NCBI GenBank assembly: GCA_009760855.2
Contig: WPIO01000001.1
Location: forward strand, 20,529,501 to 20,593,500
DNA length: 64,000 nucleotides
Source of the DNA: Cristatella mucedo
Lineage: Eukaryota > Bryozoa > Phylactolaemata > Cristatellidae
Reading direction: 5' to 3'
The notes beneath the pieces are model-generated. The model did not search any database, was not told the DNA's origin, and saw only the letters and a program-made list of their open reading frames with translations. A program made the position numbers and the translations under genes. Each line of letters starts with the position of its first letter. Positions within the stretch are counted from its first letter, which is position 1. This document shows positions 1 to 11,284 of this stretch, piece by piece.

Positions 1-660
1 ACCTAGCTGCAGAGTTTTGCACCAGGTGCAAGCAACTGATTGCAAATGCCGGTAATCCAGCAAGCAGTGAGTTACAGAAGTCAAGACTGGATGTCGCAAA
101 TTCATGGACCAACTTAGATGTGGTTACCCTGCCTAAAACAGTTAGATCCCGAAAAGCAGTTGGTACGATGCTTAGCCTGATGGGGCAGCAGATCTGATAG
201 GTAGGCTGGAGCCAAAGAATGAAGGGACCAAAAAGTGAGCGACTAAACCTTTAAGTGAATGCGTCGTTTCACTGGTAGCCTGTGCAGGTTGGCGAGAAGT
301 GATATAATATGGCAACGGCGACGCTCACGACAGACAAGCCTAGCTTCAGAGTTTTGTCCCAGCTGTAAGCACCTGTCTGCACAGGCCGGTAGACCAGCAA
401 GCAGTGAGCTATAGAAGTCAAGACGGGATGTCACAATTGCGTGGACCAACTCTGATGTGGTATCCCTGCCTAAACAAGCCCGAATTTGAGCAATATTTTG
501 TAGCTGAAAGTAGGCAGACTTGATTGTCGAGCTGATGTGGTCGTCAAATGAAAGGTGGCTTGGAAAAATGACACCTAGATTTCGTTCAGATTCAACAGGA
601 GATATGCTGGCAGAGCCGATCTTGAGCGTTAGCCTTTCCAATTTCTGAATCACACTTGGG
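1..660 (-). mobile_element. LINE-A fragment, ORF2 C-terminus, rearranged
   Basis: Minus-strand open frame 243-653 carries the C-terminal part of a non-LTR reverse-transcriptase ORF2: LERLTLKIGSASISPVES, then DDHISSTIKSAYFQL, then RLVCRERRRCH. This is shared with at least ten copies in the window. Bases 1-145 repeat the segment seen at about 335-480, so the copy carries an internal duplication or is two pieces joined. The reading frame is broken beyond 243. It is a non-functional remnant, cut by the window edge. Confidence 0.85.
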
Positions 661-689
661 TGAACTTAATGGAACGTGCAAGGCAAGTG

Positions 690-850
690 TCACCTTAAAA
701 TCGGAAGACCTCACCCTCAAGATTGGTGCATCAAGCATCGCAAACGTAACACCCATCCTTAATCTGGCCGTGCAGTTCGAAAGCGATTTGTCGTTGGATT
801 CGCATATTAAGCTTTCGCTGCATGCTACATTGTTTACCGTTAGCACTCAG
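690..850 (+). mobile_element. LINE-A-like fragment in opposite orientation
   Basis: The plus frame reads LTLKIGASSIANVTPILNLA, then SDLSLDSHIKLS, a diverged match to the same ORF2 segment found on the minus strand at 500-653. The two fragments stand back to back with about 40 bases between them. Together they form an imperfect inverted repeat. Confidence 0.6.
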
Positions 851-890
851 TTTTTGTTTCCCATGCAGGTAGTTTTAATTTTCTAGGATA

Positions 891-2447
891 GAGATGATCA
901 ATAATAATTATTTTTATTTACAATATTTTTGGTTGCATACGACCCGTTCGAAACATCTCACAAACTTCTAAATTAGCGATCTCGAGTTCAGCTGAGTAAC
1001 TCGTAAACCCTGGCGCTTAGAGGAGGAATTACTTCTATCAAGGAATTCTTCTGTAGGTTTCAACGGATGCATTCTTTTCTGTCTATTTGCTTTCATCGGT
1101 TTTAGCAGCACCCTCGGTGGATATAACTAAGAAAATGATTGGAAAAGTCGAATGCGGCCCCAGTCAAAGCATCTTATTTCTTGAAAGCTTGTCATCAAAC
1201 CAGATGCTTTAGTCCAGTTTAGAGTATAATAGTATGTTTGTATGCTAGTGCTTGCATGATAGTTCGTAGTTTATATGCCCCATTTCCGCCTCTGTAAAGT
1301 CCTTAGAAAGAAATGTCTATCTAACGATGCCACAAAAATTTTTGCTGTTACTATTATTATTAATCCAATCATTGATAAATGAAGATGCACTCGTATCCCT
1401 ACAGTGTTAGAGACGTTGAAAGTCAGAATATGGCACAGCGAAAAGGATGCAAATTTTTTTACGGATATCCCATTAAATCGGTAACAATGTCTTGTTCGCT
1501 TTATCGCGGCACAACGGCAGTGCTATCAGAAATGGAAGACACTTGCACTACACTGTCAATTGCACTACTATGACAGTATTTCGGCTTTCGTCACTAGGAG
1601 TTGTACTGTTGTTAAAGATGGAATTTTCTAACCATTGATCATCACAGTTCAGCTTCTTATTTTTCGTTTTGATATATTCATGATGAAATTAGCGTAGACG
1701 TTTGAATATAGCAGCCAAACTAGCGAACTGCAGCAAAGAAGAGGCGAAAGAAGAAAGAGGGCGGCAGACCGATAGAGAAGTGGAGAGAGATAGGGGGCAT
1801 TAGCACGTCGTGCGAATAAAAGGGGAGTTTAATTACAATATAGATATACCGGTATAACTGGCTGTATGGTTCCTTGCCCGGGATTTCAGCAATCCTGAAA
1901 ATGATTTATAGGTCGCTAACGTGTCAAGAACGTGAGCTTGGTGCTACATTAACACAACACACCACATCTGAGGCAGAGCCAATTACGGCGTGCACAAATA
2001 TGCTACATCTAGATGAACTTACCGAGGATCGCAATGATGTAATGCCACCCAGACCTAGCGTCAGTTGTTTGACGCTATCGAGAAACGCGGCGGCCATGAA
2101 AACATCAGTTCCTTCGCAAGTGTATGACTGGGCAAGCGCTACCACAAGTGATCCTGCAAAAAATTATAAGTGAACCATTGACAAGGTCGGTCAAATTTTT
2201 CATTTTTAGCAACCCATTTATGTATTCCTATACATTTCTGATGCCTGACATAGTACTTCTTACTTTGATGAACGGTGAGTAAAGCCGTCAACTTAAGTAG
2301 TGACGAGTTCAGAATTAATAAGTAAGGCAAATACTGATGGCTAGTCTCGGAGAAGCTCTGCCGTTAGATAAGTGGTGCGATGGCAGTGGAATGGTGTCTG
2401 GCTAGTTTCAAGAATTCTCTATATGATCTGTCACCAGGATGTAGAGA
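891..2447. other. No recognisable gene
   Basis: AT-rich sequence. The largest open frames (1379-1573, 1874-2173 plus; 1924-2145 minus) resemble no family I know and overlap each other on both strands. I regard them as chance. Confidence 0.5.
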
Positions 2448-2531
2448 AGTCCGGTGCTCTAGAATATGATAAAGTTATTTGAATTAATAAGTCTGGTGCT
2501 CTTGAGTATGATAAAGTTATTTGAATTAACT
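2448..2531. repeat. Tandem duplication, 42-bp unit, two copies
   Basis: Two adjacent 42-base units (2448-2489 and 2490-2531) share GATAAAGTTATTTGAATTAA and differ at a few positions upstream of it. It could be replication slippage at an insertion site. Confidence 0.9.
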
Positions 2532-2604
2532 ATAGGGCAGCCGGATGTCAACTGGGTGCACGAATTAAAAGAGGCTTACTTCCCCTCGGTCGGAAGCTGC
2601 CTCA

Positions 2605-2870
2605 TATATATGCTGCCACGGCTTGGCTCCTCCATATCTAGCTGAATTGCTGCACCAGTTTTAGCCTCCCTGTGCTCTCAGGTCCTGTAAGCACAACGAA
2701 TTAGCTGTTCCATTCCTCCACTTAAAGACCGTTGGCGACAGAAGCTTTAGCTCTGCAGCTCCACGACTGTGGAACTTGCTTCCACGATTCTTACGCAAGG
2801 ACAACTACTCTCCTGCTGCCAACTGTGGCACATTCTTTCCAGCGGTTCTGAGCTGCTACTCCCATACTTA
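2605..2870 (+). mobile_element. LINE-B ORF2 C-terminal fragment
   Basis: The translation, over frame breaks, follows the C-terminus of the LINE-B ORF2 at 42453-43343: HGLAPSYLVELLH, then FLRLKTIGDRSFSSA, then LWNSLPQFL. The nucleotide match is clear around the cttaaagaccgttggcgac block at 2720. It is 5' truncated and has no open frame. Confidence 0.75.
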
Positions 2871-4028
2871 CAAGTCACAATTTCTGAAGCCTACTGATAA
2901 ATTTTCTGCTTTTTAAAAACCGTACCAGAAGTTGAAAGCGCATATAATATACATACTTTTCAGAACACCAATCAATGTATGGATAAGTAAATCGAAGAGA
3001 AAAATCATTTAGCAAACCAGTAAGGATCTAGATAAAGATTCACTTACAGCCAACATTTATCATTCGCTTTCAGAATGTAGCTAGTCTTTAAGACCCTGCA
3101 TGTATTCTAGTGTCGCGTGGCGAATGGAAACTCTGTAGAGCATTCAGCTTACAGACGCACGAGTAAGATACTTTAGAACTGACAAAGACCAGAAGCAGGA
3201 CCAAGATTATCTAGAAACTTTGAATGACAGAAGCATGTGTAAGATCCTCTTGAAACTTGGACTCACAGAAGCATGTAATCGATACGGTAGAGATTTAAAT
3301 TTGCAGAACCATGTGCAAGAGGTCTGGAGGTCATGCAGTATGGATCGTATGGGTTACCTTAGGCCGTAACTATACGAGCTAGGACTTTTTAAGTATTTAG
3401 CTATCGCCATCTTAGTTTACTGTTGGTTATAACAGTCCATAGTTTATGCCTTGACATTACGCAGCCCACTAGCTTATTCACTTTGTTTATGACCTCGAAA
3501 TATTTTGCTTGCTTGCAGTCTGGCAATAAGGATGTGTCTCGCTGGTGGTCTACTGTTTACTGTTAGGAGGTATGCAGTGTTGCATGCTTGTGGGAGCTGG
3601 CGGACAAACTTAATGGTATGAAAGCCGATTTTGGGCATGCGAATTTGGCCGGTGAAAAGCAACTAGAGACGTAAAGTTAGTATAGCTCGTAGACTAATAT
3701 ACACACGCGAATGATGTCACTCACCTCTTTTGACTAGCAAAATATTTTCACCGCCGTCTTCCACCAGATCATATTCTTTACCGTTGGAAGACGTCGTCAG
3801 GCTTATTTTATAGGTAGCGTCTTGGTAATGTGCTAAGTTGAAACTCGACCTAACCTAAACGACAATAATGGTTTCATTTTCGAATGAGACCAGCTTTGAA
3901 TAGACCATCTGCTAGAAAAATAACTGGCTGAGTAATCTTGCGGACGAGTTCGTTATGTCGACGCAGCATAGCCAATCAGTCACTAGCAATTGGGCCAACT
4001 TAACCTGATTTTCTCTTCACATATTCTC
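2871..4028. other. No recognisable gene
   Basis: A loose repetition of cagaagcatgtgtaagat-like words occurs between 3170 and 3330. The small frame 3474-3662 (minus) has no recognisable content. Nothing else seen. Confidence 0.4.
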
Positions 4029-4116
4029 CCTTTGCAGCAAATGTAAAGCGCCTAGAGAGTGATTGAGTTATCTGAGGGGGCTTTATCAAGTTCATTATTA
4101 TTATTATTATTATTAA
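4029..4116 (+). mobile_element. LINE-A 3' tail (hairpin plus ATT repeat)
   Basis: The segment contains tttgcagcaaatgtaaagcg, the cctagagag/ttatctgagg arms and the gctttatcaag end followed by (ATT)n. This is the terminal hairpin and tail seen at the 3' end of longer LINE-A copies such as 10800-10890. No ORF2 is attached, so this is a severely 5'-truncated insertion. Confidence 0.8.
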
Positions 4117-4868
4117 TATATTAGTCTTTTCTCGCTTCAATTTTTCTTTTCATATTAACTGTGTGCACATGTGAAGTGCATCTATACAATCAGTGGTCAG
4201 TAAGAATTTCGACATCACTGTTATTTCATAAACCTCTTGCAGCCTGGGCTTGAAGCTTGCAGCTTGAAGTCGTGGAAAGTTCAAGGATGTCTCTGCTCCG
4301 TTTTACAGGGCCAAAGAAAGCCAATGGTTTGACCTGGTGGCCTAACTCAATCTCCTACTTGAACTCCAGGAGTAATTTCAGTGACTAAATGGTCGCATCT
4401 AAGCAGTGTCAGGAGAGAAATAATGCTGTAAATTGTTTTCTGTCAAACCAGACAAACAATCTTGAGCTCTAATATTTAATGCAGCAAACACTCAACTTAT
4501 AATGTGACAAAGAAAGGCTGCGCCTTTTTGGCTAGGAACCGAAAGGGAAGAAATGACCTTCTCAGAGATTCATTTAGAGTCTCTCGTAGAGTCTCTCTGG
4601 CAGTTCTGCTGGATCTCTCAGCAGCAGTCTGATACGGTCATACAATTCTTTTGTGGTGTCCATCATCTCACCTAGGCATCACTTACAATGCACTGTCATA
4701 GTGTCCTATTTAAAAGTGACCTTCCACTAGATGGGGTCATTAGCTTTATAGTCAGTCTGCCTACTTTCAAAAAAGACCCAAGCAAAAATTTGAACCGTCA
4801 CAAATTAGGATATAATAGCCATGCTCTCCATGCATTTTCATATCCCGACTAGACATTCATAACTCGCT
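4117..4868. other. No recognisable gene
   Basis: AT-rich; no open frame with family resemblance and no clear repeat. Confidence 0.4.
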
Positions 4869-4869
4869 G

Positions 4870-5115
4870 GTGTCTTGCTTTAGATATTGCAAGCGCTTGG
4901 TGCAAAACTCTGTAGCTAGATTTATCTGTTGTAAGCCTTTCAACAGCCGTTTCGCACCTTAGCTCACCAACCCGCACAAGCTCTTTTTCAAGCAGCCATT
5001 TCACTTCGAGGTTTTGACAATCAATTTTAGGTTCGTTCATTCACTTCTTCTAAACTACCTATCGTAATTACTTCCTAATCAGGCCTGCTCATGGTCGTCT
5101 GATACAAGTCATTTA
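4870..5115 (+). mobile_element. LINE-A remnant, heavily decayed
   Basis: The plus strand shows the gcaaaactctgtagctag word (ORF2 QNSAARL block) at about 4900. It is followed by degraded counterparts of the LHWLPVKQRIDFKVL and LSDLLPHQAKHRTT segments near 4985-5110. There are many frame breaks. The opposite-strand frame 4849-5040 is a shadow. Confidence 0.6.
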
Positions 5116-6344
5116 GTTCGTCTCAACAAACATCTCACGACACGGAAGAAATAAAATAAGCTAAAAACCACCTGCTCCTCATGGAATTCGTTCTGTCTGT
5201 GTACATTTTCCTTAGAATGCTTGTAGGTGTGACATAAGAAATGTTGTCAGTTAATCAATCGATATGCCTTCTTTCCAGCATGAGCACAAGTGCATGAATA
5301 GAGATTTAATTCGATTAAATATTATACCAAGAATCACCATTATCGCTGGTATTATTTCTGCAAATAGCAATTGCTACATCAGAAAAGACCTACAATTTAT
5401 CTGTATAGCGCTTCAAGAAGATTTAACATCCATCAAGGTGCTATACGCGTGCCGCAGGGCTCGTGGTCAAATGTGAGCACTTTAACTCAGCCAAACCAAA
5501 AGTAAATAGTTGCGTAGGACGGCTGTAAATGACAAGCAGAGTTGTCAGCAGACGAGATGATGTCGGTGATTGTGAATACCGATGCAAGCAGCTATTCCAA
5601 AGAAATGAGTTACCCGTGTCCTTTAGAAAGCAGACAGTTGGTTTAGTCAAAATGCTGGGCCATTGGAAGCTGTCACGGCTTTCTCATACTTCCGTCCAAA
5701 TACTTTTTCGTTTGGACATAAAGATGCTGACCAAAATAAGCTGCTTTACCAATGAAATGTAATTAGATTAGAACATGTTACAATGAAAGCAATTCGCTTA
5801 ATAAATAGTTATTCGTGTTATGAATTTCCCACTGATATGATAGGCGTACACATTTGAAACAGATTCATCACATGCTGCTCACCCAGCCTGTCCGTTGTGA
5901 ATGCTTGATATCGGCGCTGGTGTTAAACACGAATGCTCGGCAGTCCACTACAGAGCTGTTGCCATCAGTAGCATCGGTAGCAATTTTTAGGTAAATTAAG
6001 GCTTCAAAAAGAGCAGTACCATTACCTACAAAATGCATCATGCAGTGATTCAAATATATTTAAAACATCATCTCGCGCCAGTACAAGCCTATGCGAATGT
6101 ATCCCAACGATCACTGTAACGGCTTGAGACAGCAATGAAAATCTATCGCAAGGAATTAAAAACGTAGGTTCTTTCTACAGTTTTTAGGCATGTGTGTCAT
6201 AGCATTTAGTGAAAAGCTGTGTATTGGCATGTTTATGTCTGTGCAGCTATTTGCAAGCATGCAACAAGAAGTGTCATGGTGAGCACATCGATAGATGAAA
6301 CGCGACCAGCTCAATGTTTTTTTATAGGAATCAGCGACTAACTT
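5116..6344. other. No recognisable gene
   Basis: Short frames only (5264-5476, 5529-5762 plus; 5441-5650, 5868-6053 minus). A VPQGS-like word near 5445 hints at a reverse-transcriptase remnant, but no neighbouring motif supports it. Confidence 0.35.
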
Positions 6345-6495
6345 GACTCATTTGGCCCAGCGGTTAAGATGCTCGCCCCGATCAAGGTTTGGCCGAGGTC
6401 GTGGGCTCGAGCCCCGTGGCGTATGTGTGAAGTGCCTGAATAGAGACCTAGGTTCTCTTAGGGCGCTGTACAAATGAATTATATTTTTTTTATTA
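6345..6495 (+). mobile_element. SINE1, tRNA-derived, full-length
   Basis: A head resembling a tRNA carries pol III box A (tggcccagcgg) and box B (gggctcgagcc). A 3' region gaagtgcctgaatagagacc pairs with ggttctcttagggcgct, followed by gtacaaatgaattat and a T-rich end. It is the same family as 13099, 28214, 36071, 45065 and 60834. The head is SINE-derived, not a working tRNA gene: there is no acceptor stem. Confidence 0.85.
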
Positions 6496-7578
6496 AGAAG
6501 GTGGATCCTCGAAGGAAGCATTTGCACTCGGTAATGAGCATGTGCAGCAAGAATGTGGCTTCTGTGATATCAGAATGAGACCCAAATCTTGTGCTCGAGA
6601 CAGTCCCGGTTCACTGTGTGAATCAATGTGTGTGTTATAAGTGTAAATTTGGTTTCAAGTTGCAACCGCAACTTCTGCTGTGGTCAGCGATCAGAGAGCA
6701 TATTCACTGAATGGTGTATGTAAGTCCCGGCAATTAGGTGAAACCATGAGCCGTCCGATAGGTCTATGGCGGCAAACCGCGAATGACTAAATGAGCAAAT
6801 GAAGCACAGATTTATCAAATACAGAGCGATTGCACCGCGGCAGCAATTTGATGTCTAAAGAAAGTTTTGAATTTTGCGCACTAACCTGCCAAAAAACAAC
6901 TTGCCATTAGAGTCCAGTTCCACGCCACACTGAGAATGGACAGTGAAACCAGAGACGGAGTGAAATTTGTCACTTTGAGTGCACCCGAAAGCTCAGACGG
7001 TTTATTATCGCAACCTGTGAAATAAAGAGGAAATGCTGCTTACAGCCCTAAATTAAAGACGTGCACCGTCTCTATTGGTTTGATTGAAAATAACTAATTC
7101 TTGCTAAATAATTGAACACTCACCCATTATTTCTTCAAGGAAGTTCCCCTAAAAGATGCAAACAAACACACGTAGAAGTAATATAAAAGCCGGGGTGTTA
7201 CTTTTTGTAGCACATTTACTCCTTAAAAATCAAAATTTGCCAATAAGTCGCTCACCTTAGAGACTGAGGCGGAGCCTGATAAAACAGCACGCTGTAGAAG
7301 CTATACCGAGGCTACACCGAGTGGTATAGAGAATATGCATTCAGGCTAGCACTTTTGCACGTATCATTTTCTCTATCACCTATTTGGCTTGCGGAGTGCA
7401 CCCTCTACTAATTAGAGATGAGAGCCCACTTTTTTGCTGCATTGCATTTGGCCTGCACACTGGTGGCACAATTTTCAAGTTTTCATCTGACTCTTTAGAC
7501 TTTTTGCCTTAGAACAATAATTTATGCCGCAATGAGTTTTCTCTTCCAAAAGTTCTGATGAGTTATTCACTCACTGCA
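6496..7578. other. No recognisable gene
   Basis: No supported coding frame or repeat of note. Confidence 0.4.
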
Positions 7579-7650
7579 GATTGATATACTTGATATAGTT
7601 GGAGGGGGTACGGAGATTGATATACTTGATACAGTTGGAGGGGGTACGGA
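7579..7650. repeat. Tandem duplication, 36-bp unit, two copies
   Basis: Units 7579-7614 and 7615-7650 begin gattgatatacttgata and end ggagggggtacgga. They differ at one base. They lead into a C-rich stretch. Confidence 0.9.
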
Positions 7651-7725
7651 CATTTCCCCCATGGAATATTTTTCCCCGGACATTCCCCCGTACATTTCCC
7701 CTTTGGGGTAGGGCATTTCCTCCCC
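7640..7725. repeat. C-rich degenerate repeat (inverted partner at 8870-8975)
   Basis: Repeated words acatttccccc, ttttccccgg, acattcccccg and acatttcccctttgggg. The complement is a run of GGGGGAAATGT-like units, matching in inverse orientation the G-rich units at 8870-8975 on the other side of the inverted-repeat element. Confidence 0.7.
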
Positions 7726-7849
7726 TCCTGTATGAAAATGTCATGATATAAACTTTCTTGTTTACATATCGTGTACAAATATTGTATAGTATATAACATG
7801 TAACATATTCCTACGTTATACTCATTAGAAATGCAGTCGCAGCGGCCCT

Positions 7850-8095
7850 GATTTTCGGCAGACCACCAAGTGCAAGGTCAAAGCTTTGCCCCGGGCGGCC
7901 AGCAGCAGCCGCTCGCGGCTGCTCTCGGCGGCAGCCGCGAGCGCGTAGCAGTATCCTCGGCCGCCATCGACGCCACCGCCGCACCGCCGGCAACCGCCCG
8001 TCCAAAGCTCACCGCCGCTGCAGCAGTCGGTGCTGCACCGGGCGTCGCTCGCCGACCGCCTCCGTCGGTGGTGCTATCGAGTCACCGCTTATACT
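7850..8095. other. Short CpG-dense stretch
   Basis: GC-rich and full of CpG, gccgcc and cagcagc words, unlike its AT-rich surroundings. Both strands are open (7870-8097 plus, 7811-8005 minus) with Ala/Pro-rich translations, as expected of GC-rich sequence without stops. No family resemblance. It could be a fossil exon or imported repeat. Confidence 0.35.
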
Positions 8096-8141
8096 GAGTT
8101 GTTTTATTTCAATAGAGCGTGAACTTCATTTTATCTTGTAC

Positions 8142-8178
<37 letters not shown>
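8142..8178. repeat. (TA)n(CA)n microsatellite
   Basis: About 24 bases of TA repeat followed by CA repeat, directly abutting the 5' end of the inverted-repeat element. This is consistent with insertion into a TA-rich target. Confidence 0.95.
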
Positions 8179-8181
<3 letters not shown>

Positions 8182-8825
8182 CCGTCCCTCGCCACTTCAC
8201 GCTACGATTTTCGCGGCTTCACAGTGTCGCGGTTTTTTCAAATATCTTCATTAAAAAGTTGATCGAGATGGTGAAAATGATACAGCATGCGCTCGTCTGT
8301 GTGAGTCAATTACTACACACCCCTGCAACACAATTAAAATTAAAATTACCGTACGTATGGGCTGTTGGTCTATTTATTCGAGTACCCCCACAAATTCTTC
8401 AAAGTCAGATGCAGCCTCGTTGAGAGCAGTAACCTTTTTCTTCTTTGCCGTTCAGTACACCTCTTCATCATCCTCGAACAAATTGCAGTATTTTCACAAG
8501 TTAGTGGTTGTGTGTAAAAACTGCGTGTGTGTAACTAAATGTACACTAATAATAATACGATATTTGTTACGTCTAATACGCCTTATTATCCCTTACTTTG
8601 TCTAATATATTGGGGTAATACGGCGGTAATGGCGACTAAAAGGGTGTTTTTTCACGTCCAGAAGGCTTTAATAATATTAAAACCAAATTAGAGGGTCGTG
8701 AACAGGTTTTCTATGCTCCAGTTACGAAAATATTTGATTTATAAATAAACAATCATACTTCGCGGAAATTCATCTATCCCGGCAGAGTCTGCAACCGATT
8801 AACCGCGATAAACGAGGGCTGACTG
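8179..8825. mobile_element. Non-autonomous pogo/Tigger-like DNA transposon (MITE)
   Basis: Terminal inverted repeats are CAGCCGTCCCTCGCCACTTC at the left end and, on the other strand, CAGTCAGCCCTCGTTTATCG at the right end, flanked on the right by TA. Known family: pogo/Tigger elements of the Tc1/mariner superfamily have CAGT-start TIRs with a CCTCG core and duplicate TA. The 647-bp interior has no transposase frame, so the element would need a transposase in trans. The left TA merges into the microsatellite. Confidence 0.6.
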
Positions 8826-8869
8826 TATATATCTTTATTCTTAGTTATACATTCTTCAACATAGTGGGA

Positions 8870-8975
8870 AAACGTTTTACCCCGGGCAAACGTTCGGGGA
8901 AACGTCCAGGGGGAATGTCCTACCTGGGGGAAATATCCAGGAAAACGTCCAGGGGGAAATGTCCTAAAGCCACTT
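8870..8975. repeat. G-rich degenerate repeat
   Basis: Words of the type acgtccagggggaaatgtcc recur about four to five times with G runs of 3-5. Spacing of the G runs allows G-quadruplex formation on the plus strand. It is the inverted counterpart of 7640-7725. Confidence 0.7.
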
Positions 8976-9934
8976 GGAGGCACAGGGTTATTCATTAGCT
9001 TCCTGTTTTCGCATGTCAGGAAAGCACAAAGCCCCAAGTTATGCCCATGAAAATTTGTTAGAAAAGTAGCAGACCGCTCCAGCCCATGAACATGGTCTCT
9101 CTTGCCAACCGGTAGAACGATTCAGTCACGCTTCGTCATTTGATCTTCTTTAAAACCTTCACCAATTAATATGCCTTCACCAAATTTTAAAATAATGAAG
9201 CGAGTCGAGTATTTATCCTTGGAAGTTATAAAGCAGTGCCATGTATTTTAATCTTTAACTCTAAAAATCCACAAATACTACGTGTTTTCAATAGCATTCA
9301 CCAGAGAGTTTCTTATAGCGCACTCAAAGCCTGAGCGGCAGTCGGTAAGCGTCATATTCGTTAGGACTGGACGCCTATTCCTTGGCGTAGAGACCAATAA
9401 AGTTTCCTTTATAGCAGACGTCGTTGGTATGAGTATGTTAAGTACTGTAATGCATTTTGGTTTGAATGAACTAATCGCGTTCTAAACCAACCATTCAACA
9501 GAATTACAAATATCCCGGAAAGTTTCAAGTACTACGCGTATAGCATTTAATAGCCGCAACTAGCTGCAGAAGAGTCTTTCGCAAAGCGCGCTGCAAGAGC
9601 ATAAAACCTCTATCCAAGTGCTTGCAGCTTGCTGCAACCACATCAATAACTAATAGTTAATTAAGAGCACAGTATCGTGCTTCGACAAGTATGTACAAGC
9701 AACCAAGCATTATGCTTGTTTGACCAAACTTACGAAAGCACACAGTAAGAAACGGCGGGGGGCCGCTAGTCATTAGAACCTCTGCTTAGTGGTGCGCACC
9801 TGATCGTCCACTGGCGAGAATGCAAAGCTCACAAGAACCGAAAAAAGAGTTTCAAAGGCGTACAGAAAAAGCTAAGGGGAACCGATGGAGCACTAGCCGA
9901 CATTTAATGTATACGCTGTAAATGCACGCGGTGA
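8976..9934. other. No recognisable gene
   Basis: Only short frames (for example 9282-9485). Nothing recognised. Confidence 0.4.
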
Positions 9935-10890
9935 CGGAAATAAGCAAACCCAGTGTGATTCAGAGATTGGAAAGGCTGACTCTCAAAATTGGCTCTGGCA
10001 GCATATCTCCTGTTGAATCAGCTCGAAATCTAGGTGTCATATTCCAAAGCGACCTCTCGTTAGACGACCATATCAGCTCCACAGTCAAATCTGCCTATTT
10101 TCAGCTTCATAACATTGCTAAAATTCGGGCTTGTTTAGATAAGGATACCACGTCCAAGTTGGTCCATGCATTCGTGACATCCCGTCTTGACTTCTGCAAC
10201 TCATTGCTTACTAAACTACCAGCATGTGCGATCAGGCGATTGCAGCTGGTGCAAAACTCTGCAGCTAGGCTTATCTGTCGTGAGCGTCGCAGTTGCCACA
10301 TTACTCCACTTCTCGCCGACCTGCACTGGCTACAAGTCAAGCAAGGGATTGGCTTCAAGGTTTTGTCGCTCACTTTTAGGTCCCTTCATTATATGGCTCC
10401 AGCCTATCTCTCCGATATACTCCCCCATCAGGCCAAGCATCGTACCACCCGCTTTTCGGAATCCATTAGTCTACAAATACCTCGTACAAACCTTAAATCC
10501 TTTGGAGACCGTGCATTTAGTTCGTATGCTCCCAAAGCCTGGAACTCCCTCCCGACCTGCGTCAGAACATCCCCTGACCTGACCACATTTAAAAGGAACT
10601 TAAAAACACACCTATTTAGGACAGCATTTAGTGGGTCCCTGTGATTCGTCCTTCATGTGCTTATGCTTACTGACACTGTGCATGCTGCCAATAACCACAT
10701 TTGCATGCTGACCCTGTGCATGTCACCCCTAACCATATTATTCATTATGTTTTTTTAAGCATGATTTTACTTACCATTCAATTGCATTTCACTTTGCAAC
10801 AAATGTAAAGCGCATAGAAAGTGATTAAGTTCTCTGAGGGCGCATTATCAAGTGCATTATTATTAATATTATTATTATTATTATCATTAA
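9935..10890 (+). mobile_element. LINE-A short copy with intact ORF2 C-terminal frame
   Basis: The frame ending at 10644 is open for 240 residues and contains the whole ORF2 C-terminus. Blocks are VIQRLERLTLKIGSGSISPV, DDHISSTVKSAYFQL, SRLDFCNSLL, QNSAARLICRERRSCH, LADLHWL, RTTRFSES, GDRAFSSYAPKAWNSLP and a final LFRTAFSGSL. This part has no catalytic residues; the polymerase motifs lie upstream and are absent. A 3' UTR with the terminal hairpin (10803-10850) and ATT repeats follows. It is about 92% identical in protein to the copy at 43357-44283. Both begin at nearly the same ORF2 position, so they belong to one young 5'-truncated subfamily. Confidence 0.9.
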
Positions 10891-11154
10891 GCAAGCACCA
10901 GACTTCTGGTGCACACGAGCCGTAGGCCCGGTCCTCGAACGATTACCAAAAAAAAATGCAGGGTTAGGCGAGATGACTGTAAGTCAGGCAGCGAATGGCG
11001 GGACAGCACACTGGAGGAGCAAAAAGGTGGGCTAGGCAGGCTGGCGGTGCAAGCGAGTGAGGCTACCTGTTGGCCAGAGAGAGGATCTTAAAGTCAGTGC
11101 GACGTTAGCTCGGGAGCCAGCTATCTCAGAATCTGCCATTCCCCTCGCTTTCCC

Positions 11155-11155
11155 A

Positions 11156-11194
<39 letters not shown>

Positions 11195-11204
11195 TCTCTC
11201 TCTC

Positions 11205-11280
<76 letters not shown>
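11155..11280. repeat. (TC)n microsatellite
   Basis: About 120 bases of nearly pure CT repeat with two interruptions. The long Ser/Leu and Arg/Glu frames here are artefacts of it. A shorter CTCT run follows at 11312-11324. Confidence 0.97.

Positions 11281-11284
<4 letters not shown>

Noticed and set aside
5440-5480. VPQGS-like word suggesting a reverse transcriptase
   Set aside because: No second RT motif within reach on the same strand.
6345-6430. Possible tRNA gene (box A and box B present)
   Set aside because: No acceptor stem or anticodon arm; the segment continues into the SINE1 tail and recurs elsewhere in the window.
7579-7650. Two 36-bp repeats considered as CRISPR-like
   Set aside because: Direct tandem without spacers, in a eukaryotic genome.
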